From contig PXYT01000001.1 of NCBI GenBank assembly GCA_003023725.1, positions 186,001 through 250,000 of the forward strand: a stretch of 64,000 bases of DNA, read 5' to 3'. This document shows, piece by piece, positions 45,450 to 54,492 of the stretch. This DNA comes from Sulfobacillus benefaciens. Its GTDB lineage: Bacteria > Bacillota > Sulfobacillia > Sulfobacillales > Sulfobacillaceae. The notes beneath the pieces were generated by a model that saw nothing but the letters and a program-made list of their open reading frames with translations, was not told the DNA's origin and did not search any database. Numbering within the stretch: the stretch's first letter is position 1; every line of letters starts with the position of its first letter. Both the position numbers and the translations under genes were made by a program.

Positions 45450-46397
45450 TTACAGCTGGTGTAACATTTGTTCGTCATGATGGAAATTCCGGTCCAGCAG
45501 CAAAATCATACTGGCAACCAAAATCCGCGAAACACCTATGGGATCATAATCGAGCTTCTTTCCCAACCGGGTAATATGCTCATGAAACAACTGACTGTCG
45601 GAAACCATTTCCACTAAGGACTGCAATGCCGATTGCTGGGTGGTTCCCCATAACGAGGCCACTTCCATCTCTTCGCCTTCCACAATATCATGGACGTGTT
45701 CAGCATGAATCAGTCCCAAACGCGCTCCCAGCGCCAGCCATTTTACAAGGATCCGCTTATTCCGGCGTAACCGTTCAGCAAATACCACGCGAACCGGTTC
45801 CGGATACTCAGGGGTGGGTGGAAGCGTCTTGTCAGGCATGTAATGAATCACCAAGTCGGCAAACGCCTTCTGCGGTTCGATGTACCGCATAACGTCCGGA
45901 CGCCTTCGTTCTATTTCATTCAGAACCTCTTCGGGTGTATATCCGCGCGCTCCGGAATCTCTTCGGACCTTCCACCTTACCCGCAATTCATTGTCTGTAT
46001 CAAAGTAAATCCGCAAATCCAGGGCTTCCCGCAATTTCTCCAAATACAGAGTGTGCAATCCTTCCAAAATAACGATGTCTGTAGGAACAATTTCCTCCAT
46101 CGGCCCAAATCGCCCAGTTGTATGATCATACGTCGGCTTGATTATGGGCTTGCCGTGCCGCAGTGCCCATAGATGATCAATCAACAGTCCCAAATTATTG
46201 GCCTTCCACGGATTCAACGCGGTAACGCCAATAGCATTGCGTTCGTCACGATCGAGCGAATGGTAATCGTCCAGCGTCAAAACTGTCACCCGATCCACCC
46301 CTAGGAGCTCTTGCAGGGCTGCCGCATATGTTGATTTGCCGGCACCACTGTCTCCCGCTATTCCAATCATAGAAATTCGATGACGCCTTGCTACCAT
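45450..46397 (-). CDS. prk: Phosphoribulokinase
   Basis: A 315-residue kinase from the ATG at 46397, which has AGGAGGG 8 bp upstream. The P-loop GIAGDSGAGKST opens the protein. VTVLTLDDYHSLDRDERNAIGVTALNP is the Ru5P-binding signature of the plant/cyanobacterial PRK type, and DIVILEGLHTLYLEKLREALDLRIYFD carries the Walker B-like region. The enzyme makes ribulose-1,5-bisphosphate from ribulose-5-phosphate, which is specific to the Calvin cycle. It lies downstream of the aldolase gene in the same direction. RuBisCO genes are outside the window. Confidence 0.9.
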   Translation of the reverse strand: MVARRHRISMIGIAGDSGAGKSTYAAALQELLGVDRVTVLTLDDYHSLDRDERNAIGVTALNPWKANNLGLLIDHLWALRHGKPIIKPTYDHTTGRFGPMEEIVPTDIVILEGLHTLYLEKLREALDLRIYFDTDNELRVRWKVRRDSGARGYTPEEVLNEIERRRPDVMRYIEPQKAFADLVIHYMPDKTLPPTPEYPEPVRVVFAERLRRNKRILVKWLALGARLGLIHAEHVHDIVEGEEMEVASLWGTTQQSALQSLVEMVSDSQLFHEHITRLGKKLDYDPIGVSRILVASMILLLDRNFHHDEQMLHQL

Positions 46398-46460
46398 TCG
46401 AAATCCCTCCTGTCTTAACGAACTGTTGGCATCCACTCTGCCCTATTTCCTATTTATAAT

Positions 46461-47315
46461 TCAAACACGGTTTACGGAACCAGTTAAGGCAAGCTTTTTC
46501 TTGACCATCGCCTTAATTTCTTCACGACCAGGTCCCAGATATTTGCGGGGATCATACACTCCAGGATTCTCCGCCAGCACTTCTCGGACTTTAGCCGTAA
46601 AAACTTCCTGGTTATCCGTGTTAATATTCATTTTGGCGATGCCAAGACTGATTGCTTCACGCACGTCGTCGTCGGGAATTCCCGAACCTCCATGTAAGAC
46701 GAGAGGAATCCCCGTAGCCTTTCTAATCGCCGAAAGTCTGGCAAAATCCAGTTGCGGTTTGCCTTTATAACGCCCGTGAGCAGAGCCGATAGCCGCCGCC
46801 AAGGCATCAACATGGGTTTCTGCAACAAACCGTTCCGCATCCTCAGGCCGGCATAAAGTCGCCAAACGCTCATCAACCGTCAAATCGTCATCCGTACCGG
46901 TTATCCTGCCAAGTTCTGCTTCCACTTCGATGCCCAATGGATGACAAAGATCCACAACCTGTTTTGTGAGAGCAATATTTTCTTCCAATGGCAGCCGCGA
47001 GGCGTCAATCATGACCGAGGAGAAGCCGTTGCGGATCGCTTTGAGAACCCAGTCCAGGTTTGGACCATGGTCGAGATGCAGCATAACTGGAACTGTACTG
47101 CGTTCTGCCGCGGTTCGCGCTATAGCTACGGCATAGTCCAATCCCATGTATTTCAGGGCTCCTTCACTTGCTCCCAAAATAACCGGCGCATGTTCTTCTT
47201 CCGCGGCCTCCACTATGGCCTGAACGAATTCCAGATTATTGATGTTGATTTGCGCCACCGCATACCCCTTGTCTAAACCATCTCTAAGCCAATAATTATA
47301 AGAACCGAATCCCAC
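46461..47315 (-). CDS. fba: Class II fructose-bisphosphate aldolase
   Basis: A 284-residue zinc aldolase. The metal and substrate motifs are VMLHLDHGPNLDWVLKAIRNGFSSVMIDAS, EVEAELGRITGTDDD, IGSAHGRYKG and LVLHGGSGIPDDD, with AKMNINTDNQ near the C-terminus. I choose the GTG at 47315, which places AAGGAG at 8-9 bp; the GTG at 47324 would be too close. It serves both glycolysis/gluconeogenesis and, being followed by prk, regeneration of Calvin-cycle intermediates. Confidence 0.92.
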   Translation of the reverse strand: MGFGSYNYWLRDGLDKGYAVAQININNLEFVQAIVEAAEEEHAPVILGASEGALKYMGLDYAVAIARTAAERSTVPVMLHLDHGPNLDWVLKAIRNGFSSVMIDASRLPLEENIALTKQVVDLCHPLGIEVEAELGRITGTDDDLTVDERLATLCRPEDAERFVAETHVDALAAAIGSAHGRYKGKPQLDFARLSAIRKATGIPLVLHGGSGIPDDDVREAISLGIAKMNINTDNQEVFTAKVREVLAENPGVYDPRKYLGPGREEIKAMVKKKLALTGSVNRV

Positions 47316-47639
47316 GCGTTCCACTCCTTTTCCAATTTTTAGCGAAATTTCTCAAGGGGTCTGACCCGCATTCCAGGGTGTCTGCCATTTTTAGTTATTG
47401 CAAATTTTCTGCTATCTTAACGTACAACGAAAAAGCTCATGCCAAATCATGCGGCACGCCCTCGGAAACGTCACAATTATTCTAGAGGTTTTTGTGAAGG
47501 CAATCACATGTTTTCGTCGAAATACCTCGTCATGGATGTGAAATGTTGCCCTAGCAGCGTGAACAGCATAAATAATACCCGTTTCTGCATTAAGAATCAA
47601 GAGTATAGCGAAATGAATATCGATTAAGAATTATAAGCC

Positions 47640-47850
47640 GTGATACTAAAGTCCGGCGGCTAACGGCCAGGCCGGGAGGGCTCACCGGATGGCGCGGTGT
47701 AAAGCCTGGCCTGGCATCTTACCCATGACTGACTGGTGTAGCTTAATGGAAGCCGATCTTCAAGCTGACGTTTATCGGCATGTTCCATTTGCATCCGGCA
47801 GGCTTGATTCTCCACACGCCTTTCTATTTAATATTGCGAATACTCCGCCC
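47640..47850. ncRNA. Candidate structured non-coding RNA or regulatory region
   Basis: This is the gene-free gap between fba and sigH (47316-48003). Nested hairpins occur at 47665-47715: GCCAGGC pairs with GCCTGGC, then GGCT with AGCC, then CACCG with CGGTG. A second long stem is ATGGAA-GCCGAT paired with ATCGGC-atg-TTCCAT (about 47745-47788), 12 bp with one 3-base bulge. No open frame fits. The strand is undecided. It matches no RNA family I can name, and the tRNA-like stretch inside does not fold as a tRNA. Confidence 0.4.
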
Positions 47851-48003
47851 ATTTAGAGATTGCTTTCCTTGGCAGGAGCACCCGGCTTCGTCGTCCCGCA
47901 AGCATTCAGAGACGAAATAACACAGGGCGCTTATTGGCTCATGCCCGCCCAAGTCCAATGAGACGGAAATTCCGTTACCCTTAGGCAGATATGTTGTATC
48001 CAG

Positions 48004-48630
48004 TCAGAGTGCGTGATGGCTGGCAAAACTAGCTTTGGCACGAATTCGTTGCAGGGCATTATCCACAGATTTTTGGGACCGACCTAGTTTAACGGCAATT
48101 TGTTGGTAAGTAAAACCAGCCAAATACAAACGGAGCACGTCACGCTCCAACGACGTGAGACGTCGCTGCAGCAACGTCTTCCATCGTTTCTGGCTTTCTT
48201 GTTCCATTACCCAGTGTTCGGGATTTGTGGCCCCGTGATCAACGAGTCTGCCGATAAACGGACGGGAGTCAGGCGCATCTGACGGTGTCTGATACAGCGA
48301 AAAAGCTGTGTTTAATGGTTGTTGTTTTTTGCGTGTGGCGCGAATCACCGCGCTGATAATGCGCCGATTGACACACAAGTCGGCAAAAGCCTGAAAAGGC
48401 ACGCCGTGATCCTCCCGAAAATGACGGATGGCGTAAAACAGCCCTAACATGCCTTCCTGATGCAGATCATCATATTCCAAACCCGTCACAAAATAGGACC
48501 GGGCTTTCGCAGTGACGAGTCCCTGATATCGCAGGAGTAGTTCCTCTGTTGCGCCCATATCCCCGTTCCGGTCACGCACCAGTAAATCGTCGTCTGACTC
48601 TTGAACCTTGCCCACCGTCAATACCGTCAT
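48004..48630 (-). CDS. RNA polymerase sigma factor, SigH-like
   Basis: A 208-residue sigma-70-family factor of the SigH (Spo0H) type. Region 2 shows LLLRYQGLVTAKARSYFVTGLEYDDLHQEGMLGLFYAIRHF, including the YDDLHQEG core-binding motif, followed by CVNRRIISAVIRATRKKQQPLN. Region 4 shows LTSLERDVLRLYLAGFTYQQIAVKLGRSQKSVDNALQRIR. The start has AGGGAGGG 8 bp upstream. In Bacillus, SigH controls entry into stationary phase and sporulation. A second SigH-like gene is encoded at 59.7 kb in this window. Confidence 0.88.
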   Translation of the reverse strand: MTVLTVGKVQESDDDLLVRDRNGDMGATEELLLRYQGLVTAKARSYFVTGLEYDDLHQEGMLGLFYAIRHFREDHGVPFQAFADLCVNRRIISAVIRATRKKQQPLNTAFSLYQTPSDAPDSRPFIGRLVDHGATNPEHWVMEQESQKRWKTLLQRRLTSLERDVLRLYLAGFTYQQIAVKLGRSQKSVDNALQRIRAKASFASHHAL

Positions 48631-48835
48631 CCATTAATCCCTCCCTTTGTTCCATCATTATACGGTAAGATTCTTTAGGGGATCTATCCCAAAAATAACC
48701 GCTCTCCGTTCACGGCCGATTTCTCTTGTAATTCGTTCGGAAGTGAGGAAAAATTTGTACCATAGGCTTCACGCACCAAATATACCGTGCAGTAGTCAGT
48801 AACACCCATGTGACTAAGGTAGGAGGTACAACGAG

Positions 48836-50026
48836 ATGGAACATTACGACTATCTGATCATAGGCGGGGGAATGGCCAGCCTGTCTGCAGTCCAAGGGAT
48901 TCGTCGCCGAGACCGGCAAGGCACTGTGGCTATTTTTTCCAACGAGCGATATCCCGTCTATAACCGTCCCCCCTTATCCAAGAAGCTTTGGGCCGGGGAA
49001 CCGTTTGAAAGTGTTTGGATGCGCCCTGATACCCGTGATTTGCATGTGGTGGAGCGTCTGACGACAACAGTGTCATCCATCAATCCCCGCGACAAAACCA
49101 TCACAGATGAGTACGGTAATATATCCCACTATACCAAGCTTTTGCTGGCTATCGGCGGGAAGCCCGTTGAACTGCCTTTTCACGATGTCCCTATTCTATA
49201 CTTTCGCACCTTGGACGACTATTTTTCTCTTCGGCGGCTAGCCGACACCAAAACAAAATTTCTCGTGATTGGGGGTGGGTTTATCGGGTCGGAAATTGCA
49301 GCGGCCTTGAGCATAAATCAAAAAGAGGTAAGCGTGATCTATCCCGAACCCCATCTCGTAGACCGATTTTTTCCAGAAGACCTCAAACGAATCATCGACG
49401 CAAAATATGTGGAAAACCACGTACAACTGCTTGCCAATGATGCCCTTCAAAGTTTAACGCGCGACGGCGACACAATTTCCGCCGTGACTCGGAGCGGAAA
49501 AACGTTAAATGTCGAAGCGGTTGTCGCCGGAATTGGAATTCGTCCCAACACTGAATTGGCCCATGCAGCAGGACTTCAAATCAACGATGGTATAGTCGTT
49601 AACGAATATTTACAGACGTCTGAGCCTGATATTTATGCCGCAGGGGATGTTGCCTCGTTCCGCTACCCCTACCCTGATCAAAGAAGCCGTGTGGAGCACG
49701 AAGACAACGCCTTGGTCCAAGGCCGCTGGGCCGGAGAAAATATGGCTGGCGCCAACAAGATATACACCCACCTGCCTTTTTTCTACTCGGATATGTTTTC
49801 TTTCGGATATGAGGCCATTGGCAATTTGGACTACCACTTCGACATCTTTGCCGACTGGGTGAATGTCGGAGAAGAAGGGGTGCTGTATTACTTACACAAC
49901 AAGAAAGTGGTCGGCATCCTCAACTGGAATGTCTGGGATGGCATCCCCAAAGCACGTCGTATAATTGAAGAACAAAAAAGTTATGATGATCCCCAAGAGC
50001 TGAAGGGAAAAATTCGGAACGCCTAA
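48836..50026 (+). CDS. FAD-dependent NAD(P)H oxidoreductase (AIF/ferredoxin reductase-like)
   Basis: A 396-residue pyridine-nucleotide-disulfide-type oxidoreductase. The FAD loop YLIIGGGMASLSAVQGI opens the protein, PVYNRPPLSKKLW follows, and the NAD(P) loop FLVIGGGFIGSEIAAAL is central. The second FAD motif is EPDIYAAGDVASF. The CxxxxC disulfide is absent, so it belongs with ferredoxin or rubredoxin reductases and AIF-like proteins. The C-terminal part (residues 300-396) matches the AIF-type dimerisation region. AGGAGG precedes the ATG. Its electron acceptor is unknown. Confidence 0.82.
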   Translation: MEHYDYLIIGGGMASLSAVQGIRRRDRQGTVAIFSNERYPVYNRPPLSKKLWAGEPFESVWMRPDTRDLHVVERLTTTVSSINPRDKTITDEYGNISHYTKLLLAIGGKPVELPFHDVPILYFRTLDDYFSLRRLADTKTKFLVIGGGFIGSEIAAALSINQKEVSVIYPEPHLVDRFFPEDLKRIIDAKYVENHVQLLANDALQSLTRDGDTISAVTRSGKTLNVEAVVAGIGIRPNTELAHAAGLQINDGIVVNEYLQTSEPDIYAAGDVASFRYPYPDQRSRVEHEDNALVQGRWAGENMAGANKIYTHLPFFYSDMFSFGYEAIGNLDYHFDIFADWVNVGEEGVLYYLHNKKVVGILNWNVWDGIPKARRIIEEQKSYDDPQELKGKIRNA

Positions 50027-50034
50027 AAACACCA

Positions 50035-50070
50035 GGATGACGGGAGAGATCCACACACTTCCCGTCATCC
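50035..50070. terminator. Hairpin between convergent genes
   Basis: GGATGACGGGA (50035-50045) pairs perfectly with TCCCGTCATCC (50060-50070). It lies between the FAD oxidoreductase and htrA-like genes. The T-run is weak on both sides. Confidence 0.6.
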
Positions 50071-50117
50071 TTCCGGTACGTTCCCCTCCCGCGGTCTCAA
50101 ATAAGGCTTCACAACCC

Positions 50118-51212
50118 CTAAAATAATGAATGCGGAACGGATATTGGCCCATTGGGAGCTTCGCCCAAAGTCACGGACTTGGATACGGAACCATGATGGG
50201 TCTGAACGGTTATGGTAATTTTTTGTCCCACCCGCTCCTGATCGATAGCACGTTCCAAACCGGTGGCGGATGTCACTGAGTGATTATTGATACGGGTTAT
50301 TACTTCCCCCGCTTTGAGTCCCGCCTTTTGTGCCGCGCTATGGGGAATAATGTAACTTATTGCCACTCCTTGCTTGGCCGGTAATTGATAGTGTTGAGCC
50401 AATCCCGCCGTATCGGTTAATACCGCCACACCCAACCAGGGCATACGAGCATGTCCGTATTTTAGTAATTGAGGCCAAAGTTTCTTAACGGTAGATGAGG
50501 GAATCGCAAAGCCGATGCCTTGCCCTTGCGTTGAGACCGCCGTATTGATTCCTATGACCTGTCCCTTGAGATTTAACAGCGGTCCACCGCTGTTGCCGGG
50601 ATTTATGGCGGCAGATGTTTGCAGTAAGTCCGGATATTGCCGCTGACCAATCGTGAGCGGTCGTCCCTTAGCACTGATAACTCCCACTGTAACGGTGTGG
50701 TTTAAGTTATACGGATTTCCGATGGCAATGGCCCACGCGCCCACCGGCGTTCCGGACGAGCTTCCTAGCGGCAGTGTAGGCATTGGTTTTGGTGCCGATA
50801 TTTTTAAGGCTGCGACGTCAGAGATGTAATCGGTTCCCACCACGGTAGCGGTAAACGGCTTGGAATACCCGGGAACCTGGACTTTAATGTTATTAGCTCC
50901 ATAGATAACGTGGTCGTTGGTGACTAGATCGCCGGAGGACGTCAAAAAGAACCCGGTACCAATGTCCACTTGGCCATTCTTGTGAGTCGCAACAATTTTC
51001 ACAATGGCAGGACTAACACGTTTGACGACGTTGGACATGGTATCAGGGCCAATGGGCAAGGTTGGCGTCGTATGTGTCGCAACTTTTCTATAGGTCGGTG
51101 AAGCCGTAACACTATGGTGGGATCCCAGAACCAAGGCCCCGCCACCAATCAGCCCTGCTCCGGCCACAAATCCGGCCGCCGAAACACCCAATGTTTTCAG
51201 CATTGCAGACAT
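50118..51212 (-). CDS. HtrA-like serine protease (trypsin-PDZ)
   Basis: A 364-residue membrane-tethered protease. One helix is near the N-terminus (AAGFVAGAGLIGGGALVLG). The catalytic triad is His101 (TNDHVI), Asp132 (SDVAAL) and Ser208 (GNSGGPLLN). A single PDZ domain fills the C-terminus (LKAGEVITRINNHSV). It should degrade or refold damaged proteins outside the membrane. GGAGGTGAT precedes the ATG. It is not adjacent to a two-component system as many htrA genes are. Confidence 0.9.
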   Translation of the reverse strand: MSAMLKTLGVSAAGFVAGAGLIGGGALVLGSHHSVTASPTYRKVATHTTPTLPIGPDTMSNVVKRVSPAIVKIVATHKNGQVDIGTGFFLTSSGDLVTNDHVIYGANNIKVQVPGYSKPFTATVVGTDYISDVAALKISAPKPMPTLPLGSSSGTPVGAWAIAIGNPYNLNHTVTVGVISAKGRPLTIGQRQYPDLLQTSAAINPGNSGGPLLNLKGQVIGINTAVSTQGQGIGFAIPSSTVKKLWPQLLKYGHARMPWLGVAVLTDTAGLAQHYQLPAKQGVAISYIIPHSAAQKAGLKAGEVITRINNHSVTSATGLERAIDQERVGQKITITVQTHHGSVSKSVTLGEAPNGPISVPHSLF

Positions 51213-51296
51213 TAAAAATCACCTCCAGAACACGTGAGCTTATGTATTCTGGAGGATCATCCCACAAAAATGTTGCCAAACCGTTTCCGCTTCCGA

Positions 51297-51893
51297 TTAC
51301 TGTGCCAATTTCCCTGCCACTTCCGCTAAACGGCGGCCCAAAAACAACGCAACCGATCGTTCATCCTCCGACAATTCACTTTTGTTCCCCAGTTCGCTAG
51401 GACCATAAGGGCTTCCTCCCGTGGTCGTACTATGGATTGCCGGGACCAGGTACCCCGTAGGAACGATAATCATCCCGTGATGGTACGCAAAAGTAGACAT
51501 GGTTAAAATCGTTGATTCATGACCTCCGTGCATGGTCGCTGCCCCAGTAAAAAATCCTGCGGCTTTTCCCGCCAGTTTTCCTTCACCCCATAAAGGTCCG
51601 GTCTGGTCGAGGAAATTCTTAAGTTGAGCCGTAATATTTCCGTAACGCGTAGGAGAACCAAAGGCGATGCCATCAGCCCACACCAAATCCTCCAGTGTCG
51701 CCACCGGCACTTCTGCTTGCGCCGCCAAACCTTGTTTGATGTGCTCATTGCTTTCGATGACTTCTGGAGGCAACAAATCGGGGACTCGCCGCAGCCGCAC
51801 TTGAGCCCCCACCTCACGAGCTCCATCGGCAATGACTTGTGCCAATTTAAATACCGAGCCGGTCATAGAATAATAAATCACGCTGATTTTCAC
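51297..51893 (-). CDS. wrbA: NAD(P)H:quinone oxidoreductase (WrbA family)
   Basis: A 198-residue flavodoxin-fold protein. The FMN phosphate loop is YYSMTGSVFKLAQVIADG, and the GSPTRYGNITAQLKNFLDQTGPLW segment is diagnostic of WrbA; TGAATMHGGHESTILTMSTFAYHHGMIIV is its third FMN loop. It reduces quinones by two electrons and protects against oxidative stress. It starts at GTG with AAGGT-type pairing upstream. Monocistronic. Confidence 0.92.
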   Translation of the reverse strand: MKISVIYYSMTGSVFKLAQVIADGAREVGAQVRLRRVPDLLPPEVIESNEHIKQGLAAQAEVPVATLEDLVWADGIAFGSPTRYGNITAQLKNFLDQTGPLWGEGKLAGKAAGFFTGAATMHGGHESTILTMSTFAYHHGMIIVPTGYLVPAIHSTTTGGSPYGPSELGNKSELSEDERSVALFLGRRLAEVAGKLAQ

Positions 51894-52132
51894 GCTACCT
51901 TCATCCTTTCCCTCACATCATAGCCAACAGAAGTCAATGCCTAAATGCTTCCCTCAGCTTACGTCTTTTCGAGATGCCTTACTCACATCTCTCATACTAT
52001 TTGACGTAGCTGGGCCACTTTAGATATGCTGTGCTCATGAAAAATTTTGCATATTACTCATTTCATGGCGGACCAGCCGGGACGGTGCGGAAATTTAGGG
52101 GCCTTAGACACCCATGTTGAGGAGGACGGTTA

Positions 52133-52774
52133 GTGAGTGATACCCACCTGACACCAGAAATAATAAAAAGAGGAAACGTCGCGAGAATGATGAATGATCC
52201 GGTATCCGGGAAGTCCAACCGGTTTATCGAAGATCTGTTTGTGAGATCACGGCCCAGGTTGTGGCGTATGGCTTTTAATATGTTGAATGACAAGACTTTG
52301 GCCGAAGACGCCGTCTCCGAGATCTGGATTCGTGTTCTCAGCCATCTGCCGGAGTTTCGCGAAGAGGCGAAACTCACCACGTGGATTTACCGAATCGCGA
52401 TGAATACCATCATTGACATGGCTCGGTCCAGGAATCGGGTGACATCTTATCAGTGGTCCGAAGTTGCGTCGGAACCGGCCGACCTGCGAGAAGACCCCGA
52501 CAGCAACTGCGAACGGTCGCTCAAAGACGCATTTGTTCATTACGGCTTAAGTCAGTTGCCGCCGCCCCAACGATCCCTGATCATCATGCGCGATATTGAA
52601 GACTTGCCGATCAAACATATAGCCGCGATTCTGGACTTGCCTCAAAGCGCTGTCAAATCACGCTTACATCGTGCCAGGAGGTCACTTAAGCATATCCTTC
52701 AACACCGAACCCGTGTACCGGGAAAAGAAGCCATCGGGGTTGTTTCCATTTCCGAAGGCGGGAGACTATCTTGA
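52133..52774 (+). CDS. ECF-type RNA polymerase sigma factor
   Basis: A 213-residue sigma-70 factor with only regions 2 and 4. Region 2: NRFIEDLFVRSRPRLWRMAFNMLNDKTLAEDAVSEIWIRVL and TWIYRIAMNTIIDMARS. Region 4: LPPPQRSLIIMRDIEDLPIKHIAAILDLPQSAVKSRLHRARR. It starts at GTG after AGGAGGACGG. No anti-sigma gene follows; the next gene is on the other strand after a GC-rich hairpin (52812-52841). The N-terminal 30 residues are longer than in minimal ECF factors. Confidence 0.88.
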   Translation: MSDTHLTPEIIKRGNVARMMNDPVSGKSNRFIEDLFVRSRPRLWRMAFNMLNDKTLAEDAVSEIWIRVLSHLPEFREEAKLTTWIYRIAMNTIIDMARSRNRVTSYQWSEVASEPADLREDPDSNCERSLKDAFVHYGLSQLPPPQRSLIIMRDIEDLPIKHIAAILDLPQSAVKSRLHRARRSLKHILQHRTRVPGKEAIGVVSISEGGRLS

Positions 52775-52811
52775 GGAAAGAAGTCAGTCCTTCAAGGACA
52801 AAGAAATAGCG

Positions 52812-52841
52812 GGCGCGGTACGGCTTTTCTCGCCGCGCCCA
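52812..52841. terminator. GC hairpin after the ECF sigma gene
   Basis: GGGCGCGG (52812-52819) pairs with CCGCGCCC (52834-52841). No T-run follows on the plus strand, so termination may be weak. Two convergent genes end on either side. Confidence 0.5.
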
Positions 52842-52874
52842 CCGAATTAACCGTGTTAAATAACACCCATGAAT

Positions 52875-53141
52875 TTACAGACGGCGCCTGGTCAGAGTAA
52901 AATCCAAATCTTGTAACGACTGTGTATTAAGGCTTTTTACCCGAACGCGGCCAGGTCCCGCAGATTCAACCAGGCCCATGGTAACAAGAATTTGCATAGC
53001 TTGTTTGAGTTGTGCAGGCTTTATACCCAAATCGCGAGATTCCTGAACAATATCAATGCTTGTGCCCGGCGAAAGCCGTCTCGTTAAAATAGCGTCCCGG
53101 TATCGTGCGGCAAGGGTTCCGGGATTATCGATCAGTCCCAC
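52875..53141 (-). CDS. Small GntR-like winged-helix protein
   Basis: An 88-residue protein that begins at GTG with GAGGTGA upstream. LAARYRDAILTRRLSPGTSIDIVQESRDLGIKPAQLKQAMQILVTMGLVESAGPGRVRV has the pattern of a GntR-type DNA-binding domain with the wing at GPGRVRV. No effector domain is attached. It may be a small regulator. The substrate or target is unknown. Confidence 0.6.
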   Translation of the reverse strand: MGLIDNPGTLAARYRDAILTRRLSPGTSIDIVQESRDLGIKPAQLKQAMQILVTMGLVESAGPGRVRVKSLNTQSLQDLDFTLTRRRL

Positions 53142-53342
53142 TCATTTCACCTCGATCATGTAACCTTTTCTTCATTTGAAACGTTCAATGCTAGTATAAC
53201 GGGTTCACAAGACAAAAGACAGCAATTCACCACCGCTCCCGAATAATCGGTTGAAATTAGCGCAAATGGATATACTTAGAAAACAACCCTCTTGACGAAC
53301 CATGTATTATGTTAACAGAATAGTGAAAGGGAAGGTGAAACT

Positions 53343-54107
53343 GTGTCCGAACTTGGTTCCCACATGACTCCGGCAAAGACGTCTGACGAGACAACCAGCC
53401 GAAAAAGGAAACTGTGGCATCTTGAACGCCCGCATCTGTACTGGCCTTGGTGGGTCATGCTGACCATGGTCGTAATGGTGGCACTGGCCGCGTCTTATTT
53501 CATGGGAATGCTCTCCACTCTTTCCTCGGCCCATTCATTATTAACCAGTTTGCACAACCAATTGAATGCCGTGGACAGAGAAAAAGCCCGTCTCGGAAGA
53601 GAGGCCCAACTACTGGGCGTGCTGCAGAGTCTGCGGACGGGGCACTGGGATTCGCCTCTTGCGTGGCTCATCCTCGCACCCCAGGCTTTATGGCTGGGTA
53701 TAGGCCTTGTGGTAGGTGTAGGTGTTAGCGCAGTCTTTCACCGTCGGCGGTATAAAGCCTTGAAAACCGCTTCTTCCAATACCAGGTATTCCGAGAGTTT
53801 CACCTCACCCAATACCAGGCAATCCGAGAGTTTCACCTCACCCAATACCAGGCAATCCGAGAGTTTCACCTCACCGCCGCCTCCCCCCGCCGATCCCCCC
53901 TATTCCCATTCATACACCCAAAACTCTCCTACAACCGAACAGGGCGGCAAGGCTCGCTCAACGGGTCCCCAGTGGCTCAAAGAATTTGTTGGACTGGTCC
54001 TATGGGTCATTGTAGTGGCGGGCTTAGCCTTTGTTATTGTTCATGTCGCATTAGTGTGGGGCAGCAACTTCCCTGCTCATTTTTCCAATTTTTCGCGGTT
54101 GTTCTGA
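53343..54107 (+). CDS. Membrane protein with an in-frame 11-residue repeat
   Basis: A 254-residue protein that begins at GTG after GAAGGTGA. Three membrane helices are predicted: WWVMLTMVVMVALAASYFMG, ALWLGIGLVVGVGVSAVF and LVLWVIVVAGLAFVIVHVAL. Between the second and third helix is a Ser/Thr/Pro-rich linker with three copies of an 11-residue unit ending in SESFTSP, then a polyproline run. A short coiled segment (LLTSLHNQLNAVDREKARLGREAQLL) follows the first helix. Function unknown. Its 3' end overlaps the convergent gene by 31 bp. Confidence 0.65.
   Translation: MSELGSHMTPAKTSDETTSRKRKLWHLERPHLYWPWWVMLTMVVMVALAASYFMGMLSTLSSAHSLLTSLHNQLNAVDREKARLGREAQLLGVLQSLRTGHWDSPLAWLILAPQALWLGIGLVVGVGVSAVFHRRRYKALKTASSNTRYSESFTSPNTRQSESFTSPNTRQSESFTSPPPPPADPPYSHSYTQNSPTTEQGGKARSTGPQWLKEFVGLVLWVIVVAGLAFVIVHVALVWGSNFPAHFSNFSRLF
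53778..53876 (+). repeat. Three tandem 33-bp repeats inside a membrane protein gene
   Basis: Units at 53778-53810, 53811-53843 and 53844-53876. Copies two and three are identical except at the last base; copy one differs at two positions (GGTATT for GGCAAT). Each unit encodes 11 residues and keeps the frame, so copy number can change without breaking the gene. Confidence 0.9.
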
Positions 54108-54364
54108 TACCGCCGAATATCAAGTTGTCGGCTTTTTAACGCCGCGGCAACCGAAGCGACCATGACAATAAGGCCACCGAGTTCCGTGCCCATAACCGCC
54201 ATTAACGATAACCGTCCTGACAAGGCCCTGAAAATGGCCCAGTAACCCACTCCCAGTGCCAGCACCGTGAGAATCCCGGCCAGACGAAAGCGCCAAATCG
54301 TTGCACGGGAGTAGGGAGCCTCCTGTTTCAATAGATCCATCCATGGATATTGTGGTTTGCTCAC
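54077..54364 (-). CDS. Small two-helix membrane protein
   Basis: A 95-residue protein. Two helices are predicted: FRLAGILTVLALGVGYWAIF and LMAVMGTELGGLIVMVASVAAAL. The C-terminus is charged (KSRQLDIRRYQNNREKLEK) and may form a coiled coil. It is not recognised. The gene converges with the repeat-containing membrane protein, sharing 31 bp, and is divergent from ppx. Confidence 0.55.
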   Translation of the reverse strand: MSKPQYPWMDLLKQEAPYSRATIWRFRLAGILTVLALGVGYWAIFRALSGRLSLMAVMGTELGGLIVMVASVAAALKSRQLDIRRYQNNREKLEK

Positions 54365-54492
54365 CGCTACCCGCCCCCTGTGAATAGTTGTTATCTCTTG
54401 GTGCCATTATATCAAGGTTCGCTCCAAAACAGGGATTTAAGGGATTTTCGCCTATATCCGATATAATAATAAGAGCCGTAGACAATAGGGAG

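Noticed and set aside
47681-47715. Similarity of GTGTAAAGCCTGGCC to the end of a cyclic di-GMP-I riboswitch
   Set aside because: The conserved upstream half with the GGGCAAACC-type sequence and the second helix tetraloop receptor are absent.
47735-47820. A tRNA-like stretch (TAGCTTAATGGAAGC, then CTTCAAG and GGCTTGATTC)
   Set aside because: The D-arm pairs, but the acceptor stem, anticodon stem and T-stem do not. The distance from D-arm to T-arm is too long even for a long variable arm. A selenocysteine tRNA was considered because of the TCA-like loop and was rejected on the same grounds.
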